From positions 124,001-188,000 of the forward strand of contig NZ_JACXXG010000003.1 of the NCBI RefSeq assembly GCF_014764705.1: a DNA stretch of 64,000 bases. Reading direction: 5' to 3'. Shown piece after piece: positions 54,125-63,812 of this stretch; positions within the stretch are counted from its first letter, which is position 1; every line of letters starts with the position of its first letter. The DNA comes from Stutzerimonas kunmingensis (GTDB lineage Bacteria > Pseudomonadota > Gammaproteobacteria > Pseudomonadales > Pseudomonadaceae). A program made the position numbers and the translations under genes. The notes below the pieces were generated by a model, which saw only the letters and a program-made list of their open reading frames with translations, had not been told where the DNA came from and made no database searches.

Positions 54125-54973
54125 ATGCACAAATTCACACGTCGATACCTGAGCGCCGCTGCTCTGGTGGCGCTATCCGCAACCGCCGCCGCCGCCCCCC
54201 TGCCGGACACACCCGGAGCACCATTTCCCTCGGTTTCGAGCTTCGACAATTCCGGCCCCTACGCCGTCACCAGTCAGAGCGAAGGGCCGAGCTGCCGCAT
54301 CTACCGGCCAAGCACGCTGGGCCAGGATGGCGTCAGGCATCCGGTCATCCTCTGGGGCAATGGTACCGGCACCGGGCCGACGACTTATTCAGGGCTGCTG
54401 ACCCACTGGGCCAGCCATGGCTTCGTGGTGGCCGCGGCGGAAACTTCGAATGCCGGCACCGGGCGCGACATGCTGGCCTGCCTCGATTACCTGGTACAGG
54501 AAAGCAATCGCACCTACGGCACCTACGTCGGCGTGTTGAACACCGGACGCGTCGCCACATCGGGCCATTCCCAGGGCGGTGGAGGCTCGATCATGGCCGG
54601 GCAGGATGATCGCGTGAAGGTCACCGCGCCGATCCAGCCGTACACCATCGGTCTTGGCCATGACCCGTCGTCGCAGCGCAACCAGCGCGGGCCGATGTTC
54701 CTGATGTCCGGGGGTGCCGACACGATCGCCATCCCCTATCTGAATGCGCAGCCGGTCTATACCCGCGCCAATGTGCCGATCTTCTGGGGGGAAAGGCGCT
54801 ATGTCAGCCACTTCGAGCCGGTGGGTGATGGCGGGGCCTATCGCGGACCGACGACGGCCTGGTTCCGTTATCACCTGATGGACGACGAGAGTGCGCGTGG
54901 CACCTTCTACGGACGTTTCTGCGGGTTGTGCACCAGCCTGTTGTGGAGCGATCAGCGCAGGGGCATCGAGTAA
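54125..54973 (+). CDS. Secreted alpha/beta hydrolase (cutinase/chlorophyllase-like fold)
   Basis: 282 residues from the ATG at 54125. The GAGGA ribosome site directly abuts an earlier ATG at 54119, so the second ATG, six bases further, fits better. A signal peptide ends near AAA|APLPD. The nucleophile elbow is SGHSQGG (Ser149), with probable Asp199 (SGGADTIAI) and His229 (SHFEP) completing the triad. Four cysteines (57, 119, 266, 269) could form disulphides, fitting an exported enzyme. The start of the mature domain (DNSGPYAVTSQSEGPSCRIY) resembles bacterial cutinase or polyester-hydrolase domains. Esters are the likely substrates; the physiological one is unknown. A strong terminator follows. 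Confidence 0.85.
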   Translation: MHKFTRRYLSAAALVALSATAAAAPLPDTPGAPFPSVSSFDNSGPYAVTSQSEGPSCRIYRPSTLGQDGVRHPVILWGNGTGTGPTTYSGLLTHWASHGFVVAAAETSNAGTGRDMLACLDYLVQESNRTYGTYVGVLNTGRVATSGHSQGGGGSIMAGQDDRVKVTAPIQPYTIGLGHDPSSQRNQRGPMFLMSGGADTIAIPYLNAQPVYTRANVPIFWGERRYVSHFEPVGDGGAYRGPTTAWFRYHLMDDESARGTFYGRFCGLCTSLLWSDQRRGIE

Positions 54974-54984
54974 CACGGCACGTT

Positions 54985-55018
54985 GAAACCTTCGCCCGCA
55001 CTGCCGGGCGGAGGTTTC
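54985..55018. terminator. Terminator after the secreted hydrolase
   Basis: A 14-bp stem (54985-54998 with 55005-55018, one G-U pair) with a 6-base loop ends in GGTTTC. The arms begin and end with GAAACC/GGTTTC, so it can serve both the hydrolase and the convergent rlmI, though the T-run is short. Confidence 0.75.
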
Positions 55019-55049
55019 ATGGCGATACGGTAGGCGCGTGTGCCGCCTC

Positions 55050-56246
55050 TCAGCTGTTGGGCAGGATGCGGCAGGTCAGGCTCTTGATGTAGCGGGTTTC
55101 CGGGATCGCCGGATGCACCGGATGATCCGGGCCCTGGGCGCCGCGTTCGAGCAGCTGGATATTGCGGTCCAGATGGCGTGCGCTGCCGAGCAGGATGTTC
55201 TGCAGGTGATCTTCTTCCAGGTGCATGGAGCAGCTGGCGCTGACCAGGATGCCGTCCTTGTTGAGCAGGCGCATCGCGGCTTCGTTGAGGCGGCGGTAGG
55301 CAGCCTCGCCGTTCTTGATGTCCTTCTTGCGCTTGATGAAGGCCGGCGGGTCGGTGATGACCACGTCGAAGCGCTCCTCGGCGTTCTTCAGTTCCTTCAT
55401 CGCCTCGAAGGCATCACCCTCGACGCAGGTCATCTTCTCCGCCACGCCGTTGAGTGCGGCGTTGCGCTCCACGCCATCCAGGGCGAAAGCCGAGGCGTCG
55501 ACGCAGAACACCTCGCTGGCTCCGAAGGCCGCCGCCTGCACGCCCCAGCCGCCGATGTAGCTGAACAGGTCGAGTACGCGCTTGCCCTTCACGTAGGGCG
55601 CCAGGCGCGCGCGATTCATGCGGTGGTCGTAGAACCAGCCGGTCTTCTGGCCCTGCAGCACCGGCGCCTCGAACTTCACGCCGTTCTCTTCCAGCGCGAC
55701 CCACTCCGGCACTACGCCGAACGCCGTATCGACGTAACGCTCCAGGCCTTCGGCATCGCGAGCGCTGGAGTCGTTCTTCCACAGCACGCCGCGCGGCTTG
55801 AGAACCTGCACCAGCGCCTCCAGCACGGCATCCTTGTTGCGCTCCATGGTGGCGGAGGCCAGCTGCACCACCAGATGGTCGTGGAAGCGATCCACCACCA
55901 GGCCCGGCAGAAGATCGGAATCGCCATAGATCAGGCGGTAGCACGGCTGATCGAACAGGCGATCACGCAGCGACAGGGCGACCTGGATGCGATGCACCAG
56001 CAATGACTTATCCAGGCTGTGCTTGAGATCGCGTGACAGCAGGCGCGCGCAGATCAGGTTGTTCGGCGATACCCCGACGATGCCCAGCGGTTTGCCGCCG
56101 GCGGCTTCGAGCACGGCCTGATCCCCGGCAACGAAGCCCGCCAGCGGCGTGGCCGCGGTGTCCACCTCGTTGCTGTAGACCCACAGATGGCCGGCGCGCA
56201 GGCGGCGATCGGCGTTGGCTTTGAGGCGCAGGCTGGGCAGGGTCAT
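55050..56246 (-). CDS. rlmI: 23S rRNA m5C1962 methyltransferase RlmI
   Basis: 398 residues: N-terminal PUA domain (about 1-75; RLKANADRRLRAGHLWVYSN), EEHD-like middle and a Rossmann methyltransferase (about 200-398). SAM motif I is VLDLFSYIGGWGVQAAAFGA, motif IV VVITDPPAFIK, and the catalytic Cys lies in VSASCSMHL. Length fits the family. It methylates 23S rRNA C1962 (E. coli numbering). The gene stands alone on the minus strand. Confidence 0.92.
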   Translation of the reverse strand: MTLPSLRLKANADRRLRAGHLWVYSNEVDTAATPLAGFVAGDQAVLEAAGGKPLGIVGVSPNNLICARLLSRDLKHSLDKSLLVHRIQVALSLRDRLFDQPCYRLIYGDSDLLPGLVVDRFHDHLVVQLASATMERNKDAVLEALVQVLKPRGVLWKNDSSARDAEGLERYVDTAFGVVPEWVALEENGVKFEAPVLQGQKTGWFYDHRMNRARLAPYVKGKRVLDLFSYIGGWGVQAAAFGASEVFCVDASAFALDGVERNAALNGVAEKMTCVEGDAFEAMKELKNAEERFDVVITDPPAFIKRKKDIKNGEAAYRRLNEAAMRLLNKDGILVSASCSMHLEEDHLQNILLGSARHLDRNIQLLERGAQGPDHPVHPAIPETRYIKSLTCRILPNS

Positions 56247-56347
56247 CGGCGGGGCTCCGGGGAAAAGACGGGCATTCTAAACGAGCGGCAGGCCACGCGC
56301 GCCTGCGCTGCCGGAAATTCCTCGCAGCGCCCGTCACGCATCACCGG

Positions 56348-56887
56348 TCAGGCGGACAGGGCTTGAATCAGCGCCTGGCTGAACGCTGGGATGTCATCCG
56401 GCTTGCGGCTGCTGATTAGTTGGCCGTCCACCACCACCTCCTGGTCCACCCAATCGGCGCCGGCGTTCTTCAGGTCGTCGGTAAGCGATGGCCAGCTGGT
56501 CATGCGCTTGCCCTTGACCAGTCCGGCCGAGATCAGCAGCCAGCCGCCGTGACAGATCACCGCGATCGGCTTGTTCGCCGCGGCGGCGTCGCGTACCAGT
56601 TTTTGTGCGCTTTCGTCGGTGCGAATGGTGTCGGAGTTGACCACCCCGCCGGGTAGCAGCACGGCGTCATAGTCATTCATATCGAGGTCGTCGAAGGTCT
56701 TGTCCACGTGAAACTTGCTGGCCGGCGTGGTGTGGTTCCAGCCGGTCACTTCGCCATTCTTGGCGGAGACGATCTGCGCTGTCGCACCGGCCTTCTCCAG
56801 CGCTTCCTGCGGGCCGGTCAGCTCGACCTGCTCGAAGCCGTCGGTCACCAGGATTGCCACGCGCTTGCCGTTGAGGGATTGGGTCAT
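56348..56887 (-). CDS. PfpI/DJ-1-family class I glutamine-amidotransferase-like protein
   Basis: 179 residues from the ATG at 56887. GGAGG lies seven bases upstream of this ATG and only one base before an earlier ATG at 56893, so 56887 is preferred. The fold signature is VAILVTDGFEQVELTGPQEA, with nucleophile Cys in IAVICHGGWLLISA and VLLPGGVVNSDTIR. Relatives are annotated as PfpI-type proteases or as DJ-1-like glyoxalase and deglycase enzymes. It probably acts in stress protection, but the reaction is not settled. Confidence 0.9.
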   Translation of the reverse strand: MTQSLNGKRVAILVTDGFEQVELTGPQEALEKAGATAQIVSAKNGEVTGWNHTTPASKFHVDKTFDDLDMNDYDAVLLPGGVVNSDTIRTDESAQKLVRDAAAANKPIAVICHGGWLLISAGLVKGKRMTSWPSLTDDLKNAGADWVDQEVVVDGQLISSRKPDDIPAFSQALIQALSA

Positions 56888-57016
56888 GAGCATGCCTCCG
56901 TCTGTCTGTCGGTAACGCTCGCCGAATGCGAGTCACTTGAAATGGGACCCGCATCTCAGCCAAAGTTCGTCCTTTCGTGCCGGTGGCACTTTGCCTTCTA
57001 GTCGAGCGTCCCCCTC

Positions 57017-57883
57017 ATGGCCGTTGAACTCTCCGCCGAACAGATCCGCCGGGTGCTGCAAGGCATCAGCGTGCCGCCGCAACCGCAGATCATGGTCGAC
57101 CTGCAAATGGAGCAGGTCATGCCGGTGCCCGATCTGAAAGCCATCGCCCGGCTGATCAGTCAGGACCCGGGGCTTTCGGGGGCGCTGCTCAAGCTGGTCA
57201 ACTCGCCGCATTTCGGTCTGGCCAACCGCATCGCTTCCATCCAGCAGGCGGTGAACCTGCTGGGCTGCAACTCGGTGATCAACCTGATCAATGCGCAGTC
57301 GATCAAGGGCGAGATGAGCGACGAGACCATCGTCACGCTCAGCCGCTTCTGGGACAGCGCGCAGGACGTGGCCATGGCCTGCCTGACCCTGGCCAAGCGC
57401 ATCGGCTACCAGTCGCCGGATGAGGCCTACACCCTCGGGCTGTTCCACAATTGCGGCATCCCGCTGATGCTCAAGCGCTTCCCCGGCTACATGAGTGTGC
57501 TGGAAGAGGCCTACGCCAGCACCGGAGACGGCCAGCGCATCGTCGATATTGAGAATCGCGTGCTCAGCACCAACCATGCGGTGGTCGGCTACTTCACCGC
57601 CAAATCGTGGAACCTGCCGCTGCACCTGTGTGATGCCATCGCCAATCACCATAACGCGCTGTCGCTGTTCGCCGACGACTCGGGGCGCGATGCGCCGATC
57701 AAGACGCTGCTGGCGATCCTCAAGATGGCCGAGCACATCTGCGCCTGTCATCGGGTGTTGGGCGCGCAGCCGGACGATCACGAGTGGGACAGCGTGTCGC
57801 AGCTGGTGCTCGAGTACGTCGGGCTGTCGGAATACGATTTCGTCTGCCTCAAGGAAAGCATCCGCGAGCTGGGCGTGGGCTGA
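57017..57883 (+). CDS. HDOD-domain signalling protein
   Basis: 288 residues. The HDOD domain covers about 18-215, beginning with VPPQPQIMVDLQMEQ and including LKLVNSPHFGLANRIASIQQ and LGLFHNCGIPLMLKRF. Catalytic HD residues of true phosphohydrolases are not conserved, as is normal for HDOD. Such proteins act as non-enzymatic signalling scaffolds in chemotaxis, adhesion and stress regulation of pseudomonads. No output domain is attached. It lies 57 bases before mutM on the same strand and may be co-transcribed. Confidence 0.9.
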   Translation: MAVELSAEQIRRVLQGISVPPQPQIMVDLQMEQVMPVPDLKAIARLISQDPGLSGALLKLVNSPHFGLANRIASIQQAVNLLGCNSVINLINAQSIKGEMSDETIVTLSRFWDSAQDVAMACLTLAKRIGYQSPDEAYTLGLFHNCGIPLMLKRFPGYMSVLEEAYASTGDGQRIVDIENRVLSTNHAVVGYFTAKSWNLPLHLCDAIANHHNALSLFADDSGRDAPIKTLLAILKMAEHICACHRVLGAQPDDHEWDSVSQLVLEYVGLSEYDFVCLKESIRELGVG

Positions 57884-57940
57884 CGGCCCGGCGCCGGCCT
57901 GCTAAGGTCGGCATCCCTTCGCTGTATCCAACGTCCCGCC

Positions 57941-58753
57941 ATGCCCGAACTTCCCGAAGTCGAAACTACCCGCCGTGGTATCGAGCCATACCTTGTCGGT
58001 CAGCGTGTCAGCCGCGTGCTGGTGCGTGACCGGCGGTTGCGCTGGCCGATCCCGGAAGACCTCGATGTGCGTCTGTCCGGCCAACGGATCCAAGCCGTCG
58101 AGCGTCGTGCCAAATACCTGCTGATCAAGGCCGAGAGCGGCACGCTGATCGTTCATCTGGGCATGTCCGGAAGCCTGCGTCTGGTTGACGCGGCATTGCC
58201 GGCGGCCAAGCACGAGCACGTCGATATCCTGCTGGAGTCCGGCCAGGCGCTGCGCTACACCGATCCGCGGCGCTTCGGCGCGATGCTCTGGAGCCACGAG
58301 CCGCTCGCCCATGTGTTGCTCGCCAGTCTCGGGCCCGAGCCGCTCGGCGAGGATTTCGACGGTGACCGTTTGTATAGGCTGTCGCGTGGCCGCAGCATGG
58401 CGGTCAAGCCGTTCATCATGGACAACGCGGTAGTGGTGGGCGTCGGCAACATCTATGCGAGCGAGGCACTGTTCGCCGCCGGGATCGATCCGCGGCGGCC
58501 GGCCGGGAGCATCTCGCGAGCGCGTTACCTGAAACTGGGCGAGGAAATCCGGCGGATACTGGCGATGGCCATCGAGCGTGGCGGCACGACGTTGCGCGAT
58601 TTCGTCGGCGGCGATGGCAAGCCCGGCTATTTTCAGCAGGAGCTGTTCGTCTACGGGCGGGCCGGCGAATTCTGCAAGAACTGCGGCGGCACGCTGCGTG
58701 AGATTCGCCTCGGTCAGCGCGCCAGCGTGTATCGCGCTCGCTGCCAGCGTTGA
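57941..58753 (+). CDS. mutM: Formamidopyrimidine-DNA glycosylase (zinc finger missing one Cys)
   Basis: 270 residues. The catalytic N-terminus [20 protein letters not shown] (Pro2, Glu3), Lys in RRAKYLLIK and helix-two-turn-helix ([17 protein letters not shown]) are intact. It removes 8-oxoguanine and formamidopyrimidines from DNA. The C-terminal zinc finger should be C-x2-C-x16-C-x2-C; here Cys245, Cys248 and Cys268 are present, but position 265 is Arg (codon CGC at 58733-58735, one change from TGC). This could weaken zinc and DNA binding, or it could be a sequence error. The ATG has no ribosome site. Confidence 0.93.
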   Translation: MPELPEVETTRRGIEPYLVGQRVSRVLVRDRRLRWPIPEDLDVRLSGQRIQAVERRAKYLLIKAESGTLIVHLGMSGSLRLVDAALPAAKHEHVDILLESGQALRYTDPRRFGAMLWSHEPLAHVLLASLGPEPLGEDFDGDRLYRLSRGRSMAVKPFIMDNAVVVGVGNIYASEALFAAGIDPRRPAGSISRARYLKLGEEIRRILAMAIERGGTTLRDFVGGDGKPGYFQQELFVYGRAGEFCKNCGGTLREIRLGQRASVYRARCQR

Positions 58754-58805
58754 GCGGCTGGCGGAACTGTGCATGCGTTGACGGCGTTCACGCTCAGCGT
58801 GCCCC

Positions 58806-58824
58806 GGCCACTGCTATAGTGGCC
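58806..58824 (+). promoter_or_regulatory. Inverted repeat over a -10-like box after mutM
   Basis: GGCCACT and AGTGGCC (58806-58812 with 58818-58824) flank a 5-base centre, and the -10-like TATAGT (58815-58820) sits inside the repeat. It is 48 bases before the small exported-protein gene at 58872. The -35 spacing is poor, so it may instead be a transcript hairpin or an operator overlapping the promoter. Confidence 0.35.
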
Positions 58825-58871
58825 GCCACAACTAAAAATTGCCGCGTTTCGCACATCTGAAGGACCACACC

Positions 58872-59213
58872 ATGAATCTGTTCCGCTCTACCGCTGCTGT
58901 CTTGGCACTGACCACTGGCCTGCTGGCGCTGCCGGCACATGCGGAGTCGGTCCCGCAGAACGCCAGTGGTGATCCGATGTACTCCGTAGAAGCGCCCAAG
59001 GCCTACTCCATGGTCGGTGACCTGATCATCGCCCGCCCGCTGCTGATCGCCGCGACTGCCATCGGCGCCGGTGTTTTCGTTGTCAGCCTGCCGTTCACCG
59101 CCTTGGGCGGCAACGTCGGCGAGGCTGGCAAGGCTCTGGTCGTCGAGCCGGGCAAAGCGGCGTTCGTACGCTGCCTGGGCTGCACCACCAGCGGTTACAA
59201 CGCCCAGCGTTGA
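58872..59213 (+). CDS. Small envelope protein of unknown function
   Basis: 113 residues from the ATG at 58872. A signal peptide ([20 protein letters not shown], cleavage near AHA|ESV) is followed by a short polar stretch and one hydrophobic segment (about 50-80; [20 protein letters not shown]). The end [16 protein letters not shown] carries two cysteines (CLGC). It would be a periplasmic or inner-membrane-anchored small protein. Homologues next to mutM are known in P. aeruginosa, but no function is recognised. A Na/Pi-type gene follows about 100 bases on. Confidence 0.8.
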   Translation: MNLFRSTAAVLALTTGLLALPAHAESVPQNASGDPMYSVEAPKAYSMVGDLIIARPLLIAATAIGAGVFVVSLPFTALGGNVGEAGKALVVEPGKAAFVRCLGCTTSGYNAQR

Positions 59214-59313
59214 TCGACGTCATCCGCATCGCGACTGGCAGGGCCTGAGCCTTCCGGTCGCGGTGTTGCTGCAGTATGCTTCGCCTCCCATCCCGCGCCG
59301 CGAAGCCCCCTCC

Positions 59314-61149
59314 TTGAACAGCAGCTTCTTCAAGACATTTCTGCCCATCGTGGGCCTGCTGATGTTGTCCTGGTCGTTCTGGGCCAGTGACGGATGGCTC
59401 GAGCTGTGCGCGGGACTCGCCCTGTTCCTGTTCGGCATGCAATGCCTCGAAGAGGGGCTGCGCCAACTGGCCGGTAGCAAGCTCGAACAGCTGCTGACGC
59501 GCAGTACGGCGACGCCGCTCAAGGGCCTGATGTTCGGCATGAGCGGCACCATGCTGCTGCAGTCCAGCACGCTGGTCTCGTTGCTCACCATCGCCTTCAT
59601 CAGCACCGGGCTGATCAAGCTTGCCGGCGGTATCGCCATTCTGTTCGGCGCCAATCTCGGCTCCACCACGGGTATCTGGCTGCTGGCACTGGCCGGGCAG
59701 AACGTCAGCCTGAGTCCGCTGGCCTTGCCGCTGCTGGTTTTCGGGGTGCTGGCCAGCTTCACCGGCGACAAGGGCAAGGCGGCCGGGCGTATCGTGCTCG
59801 GCATCGCCTTCATCTTTCTCGGCATCGATCAGATCAAGACCGGTTTCTCCAGCTTCGGTGGCATGGACCTGTCGCAGTACCACGCTGGCGGTCTGGCTGG
59901 GCAGCTGATGTTCGTCGCGATCGGCCTGTTTGCCACGGTGGTGCTGCAGTCCAGCCATGCCACATTGATGCTGACGCTGACCGCTTTGGCTACCGGCCAG
60001 CTGGATCTCGGCCAGGCGCTGGCGACGGCGATCGGCGCCAATGTCGGCACAAGCGTCACCACTGCGTTCGTCGGCTCGCTCGGCGGCAACCGCAGTGGTC
60101 AGCGCCTGGCGCTGGCCCATGTACTGTTCAACGTGACTACCGCCGTGCTGGCCATCGCGCTGCTGCCGCCGTTGACTTGGCTGGTCCAGTGGCTGGTCGC
60201 GCCGCTGGGCCTGGCTGAAAACCGTCTGATTCAGCTGGCGCTGTTTCATACGCTGTTCAACGCCATGGGTGTGCTGCTGTTCTGGCCGTGGCAGGCGCAG
60301 CTGGCAAACCTGCTGTTGCGCGTGTTGCCTGAGCGAGTCGAACCGACGGTGCTGATCACCGAGCTTGCGCCTGCTCGACCGGAGGAGCCGACCCGCGCGC
60401 GCTACCTGAATGACCGTGCGCTGGACTCCGCGGATGCTGCCGCCAGCGCCGTGGCGCAGGAGCTGCAGCATCTGGCGCGCCTGAGTCTCGAGGTGATTTG
60501 CTATGCCACCTATCTGCCGGTGGACCAGCTGCGTCAGCAGGGACGGATTGACGAGGCGCTGATCAACGCGAAGCCCGACGCCCAGGCCCTGGATGCCGAG
60601 CGGCTGTATCAGCGGCACATAAAGGGCGTGTATTCCGATCTGCTGACCTTCATGGGGCGTCTGGAGCTGCCGCTGGACGAGAGCCACCAGGCGTTCTGGC
60701 TGAGCTGCCAGGTTGCGGCGCTGCAGCTGGTGGACGCGGTCAAGGATGCCAAGCACCTGCAGAAGAACCTCGGACACTACCTGCGCACCGACGAATCCGC
60801 GGCGCGCCAGGCGTATGTCGAGCTGCGTCGGCATTTGCTGGAGTCGTTGCGCGAGATCCGCGCGCTCAACCACTCGGAGCTGCCCGATGAGCTATGGCGC
60901 GAGCGCTTGAACTGGCTGGACGAGCGCGCTGCGAAGTTCGATGCGGAGTTTCGCCGGCGCCTGTTCGAATCGATCCGCAACCAGAAGTTGGACGGTTTGC
61001 AGAGCAGTTCGCTGATGAACGACCTGGGCTACGCCAGCCGCATCATCCAGAGTCTGCGCAACGCCTTGTTGCTCGGCGAGGGCCATGAGCTGACGCGGCA
61101 GCTGCGTCAGCTCGCTGAGGACGAAGGCCCGGTCATTCTGCAGCTGTAA
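59314..61149 (+). CDS. Na/Pi-cotransporter family protein with PhoU-like tail (second)
   Basis: About 611 residues if translation starts at the TTG at 59314. No in-frame ATG lies close before the first helix and no clear ribosome site is seen, so the N-terminus is uncertain (a GTG at 59263 is another choice). Two Na_Pi_cotrans repeats carry the QSS signature (MLLQSSTLVSLLTIAFISTG; VVLQSSHATLMLTLTALATG). A helical PhoU-like domain fills about 400-611. It should carry phosphate across the inner membrane. The last 17 bases overlap the 3' end of the convergent ggt gene. Confidence 0.86.
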   Translation: MNSSFFKTFLPIVGLLMLSWSFWASDGWLELCAGLALFLFGMQCLEEGLRQLAGSKLEQLLTRSTATPLKGLMFGMSGTMLLQSSTLVSLLTIAFISTGLIKLAGGIAILFGANLGSTTGIWLLALAGQNVSLSPLALPLLVFGVLASFTGDKGKAAGRIVLGIAFIFLGIDQIKTGFSSFGGMDLSQYHAGGLAGQLMFVAIGLFATVVLQSSHATLMLTLTALATGQLDLGQALATAIGANVGTSVTTAFVGSLGGNRSGQRLALAHVLFNVTTAVLAIALLPPLTWLVQWLVAPLGLAENRLIQLALFHTLFNAMGVLLFWPWQAQLANLLLRVLPERVEPTVLITELAPARPEEPTRARYLNDRALDSADAAASAVAQELQHLARLSLEVICYATYLPVDQLRQQGRIDEALINAKPDAQALDAERLYQRHIKGVYSDLLTFMGRLELPLDESHQAFWLSCQVAALQLVDAVKDAKHLQKNLGHYLRTDESAARQAYVELRRHLLESLREIRALNHSELPDELWRERLNWLDERAAKFDAEFRRRLFESIRNQKLDGLQSSSLMNDLGYASRIIQSLRNALLLGEGHELTRQLRQLAEDEGPVILQL

Positions 61150-62865
61150 CCGGCTCGCGGCGTGCTGGCACCATCAGTGCCTGGCCGATGCCGCGCGGGT
61201 CGCTGGCCGCCTCGACCGTGCCGCTCGGCTTGTGCCAATAGAGCACCTGCTGGTTGCCGTAGTCGCGTTCGATCAGCCTGGGCTGGTGGCCGCGCGCGCG
61301 CAGGGTGTCCAGCTGTGCCGGGGTGAACGCGTCGGCTTCGTACTGCAGTACGTCGGGCAGGTACTGGTGGTGATAGCGCGGCACTGCCGGCCAGGCCTGC
61401 ACCGGTTCGCCATCCAGGTAAGACAGTGCCGAAAGCAGCACCATGCTCGGGATGCGGCTGCCGCCGGGCGTGCCGAAGGCTGCGAACTCCTCGGCGCTTT
61501 CGATGAAAGTCGGGCTCATGCTCGACAGCGGACGCTTGCCGCCGGAGATGGCGTTGGCGCTGCTGCCCTTCAGGCCATAGGCATTGCTGCCGTCGATGTC
61601 GGCGGCGAAGTCGTCCATCTCGTCATTGAGCAGCACACCGGTGCCGGGCACGCTGAAGGCGGCACCGAACATCATGTTCAGCGATAGCGTCGCCGCCACC
61701 GCATTGCCTTCGGCATCGATCACCGCGAAGTGAGTGGTGTGCTCGCCCTCGCGCCAGCGTGGCGCGGGCGGCAATGCGCTGCTCGGCGTGGCCCGATCAG
61801 GGTCGATGGAGCTGGCGAGCTGGTCCAGATACTGGTCTGACAGCAGACGTCGCAGTGGTGACGCGACGAAATCCGGATCGCCCAGTTGCCCGCGGTCGCG
61901 ATAGGCCCGGCGCAGCGCCTCGACCACCAGGTGACTGCGTTGCAGCGGTTCGGCGTCGCGCCAGGACAGGCGTTCGAGAATACCCAGGCTCTGCGCGAGG
62001 ATCATGCCGCCGGCCGAGGGTGGCGGCGCGCCGATCAGCTCACGGCCATCGGCGAGGGTGAAGCGTAGTGGCTCGCGCTCGACGGTGTGGTAGTCGGCCA
62101 GATCCTCCAGCGACCAGATGCCGCCGGCGGCGCGAACGCCATGCACCAATTTCTTCGCGAACTCGCCGCGGTAGAAGCCGTCGTGACCGTGACTGGCCAG
62201 GCGCTCCAGGGTTTGCGCCAGCTCCGGCTGACGCAGCAGATGGCCTTCGGCGGGCAGGTCGCCGTCGTGGAGAAACAGCCGCGCGCTCTCCGGATCGTCA
62301 CGCAACGCCGCGAGGCGCCAGCCGGCGCGCTGGCGATAGACGGAATCCACCGCAAATCCGTCGCGGGCCAGGGCGATAGCCGGTGCCAAAGTGGCTTGCA
62401 GTGGCAGGCGACCGCGCTTCTCCGCGAGCTCGACCAGTGCGGCCGGCGTGCCAGGTATCGCCGCGGCCAGCGGGCCATTCAGCGAAAGTTCGCGCCGGAT
62501 CTTGCCCTCGTGCAGGTACAGGTCCGGCGTGGCAGCGGCGGGTGCGCGCTCGCGGGCGTCGAGGAAACTGTGGTGGGGGGATTCGCCGGCTTCGCGCAGC
62601 AGAAAGAAGCCGCCGCCGCCAAGTCCGGAGCCGTATGGCTCGACCACGGCCAGGGCGGCGCTGACTGCAACGGTGGCATCGAAGGCGTTGCCGCCGGCTT
62701 CGAGAATGCGCCGGCCAACTTCACTGGCCAGCGGATGGGCCGTGGCGACGGCGCCGTTTGCAAGAGGGTTGCCCTGGGCCGCGCAGGCCAGCAGCAGGAG
62801 GGCGGCGAGACAACCCTGGAGGCCCCTGAGCAGGCGGGTCCTTCGGGTCGGTCGCCGCGAGAGCA

Positions 62866-62866
<1 letters not shown>
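61133..62866 (-). CDS. ggt: Gamma-glutamyltransferase
   Basis: 577 residues from the ATG at 62866, whose A is also the last base of the ferredoxin stop codon. A signal region (about 1-40) is followed by the large chain (VATAHPLASEVGRRILEAGG) and the autocleavage site before the nucleophile Thr in GEHTTHFAVID. The oxyanion and lid regions (GVLLNDEMDDF, PLSSMSPTFI, FGTPGGSRIPSMVL) are intact. It is periplasmic and transfers or hydrolyses gamma-glutamyl groups, for instance of glutathione. A longer frame to 63076 overlaps the ferredoxin gene and is rejected. Confidence 0.95.
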
Positions 62867-63159
<293 letters not shown>

Positions 63160-63224
63160 TTACGACCGGGCAATTGTGCCGCATCGCCGGCCAGCGTGCA
63201 CTCGACGCGGCCCGGCGGGCATCG

Positions 63225-63806
<582 letters not shown>

Positions 63807-63812
63807 TCAATC

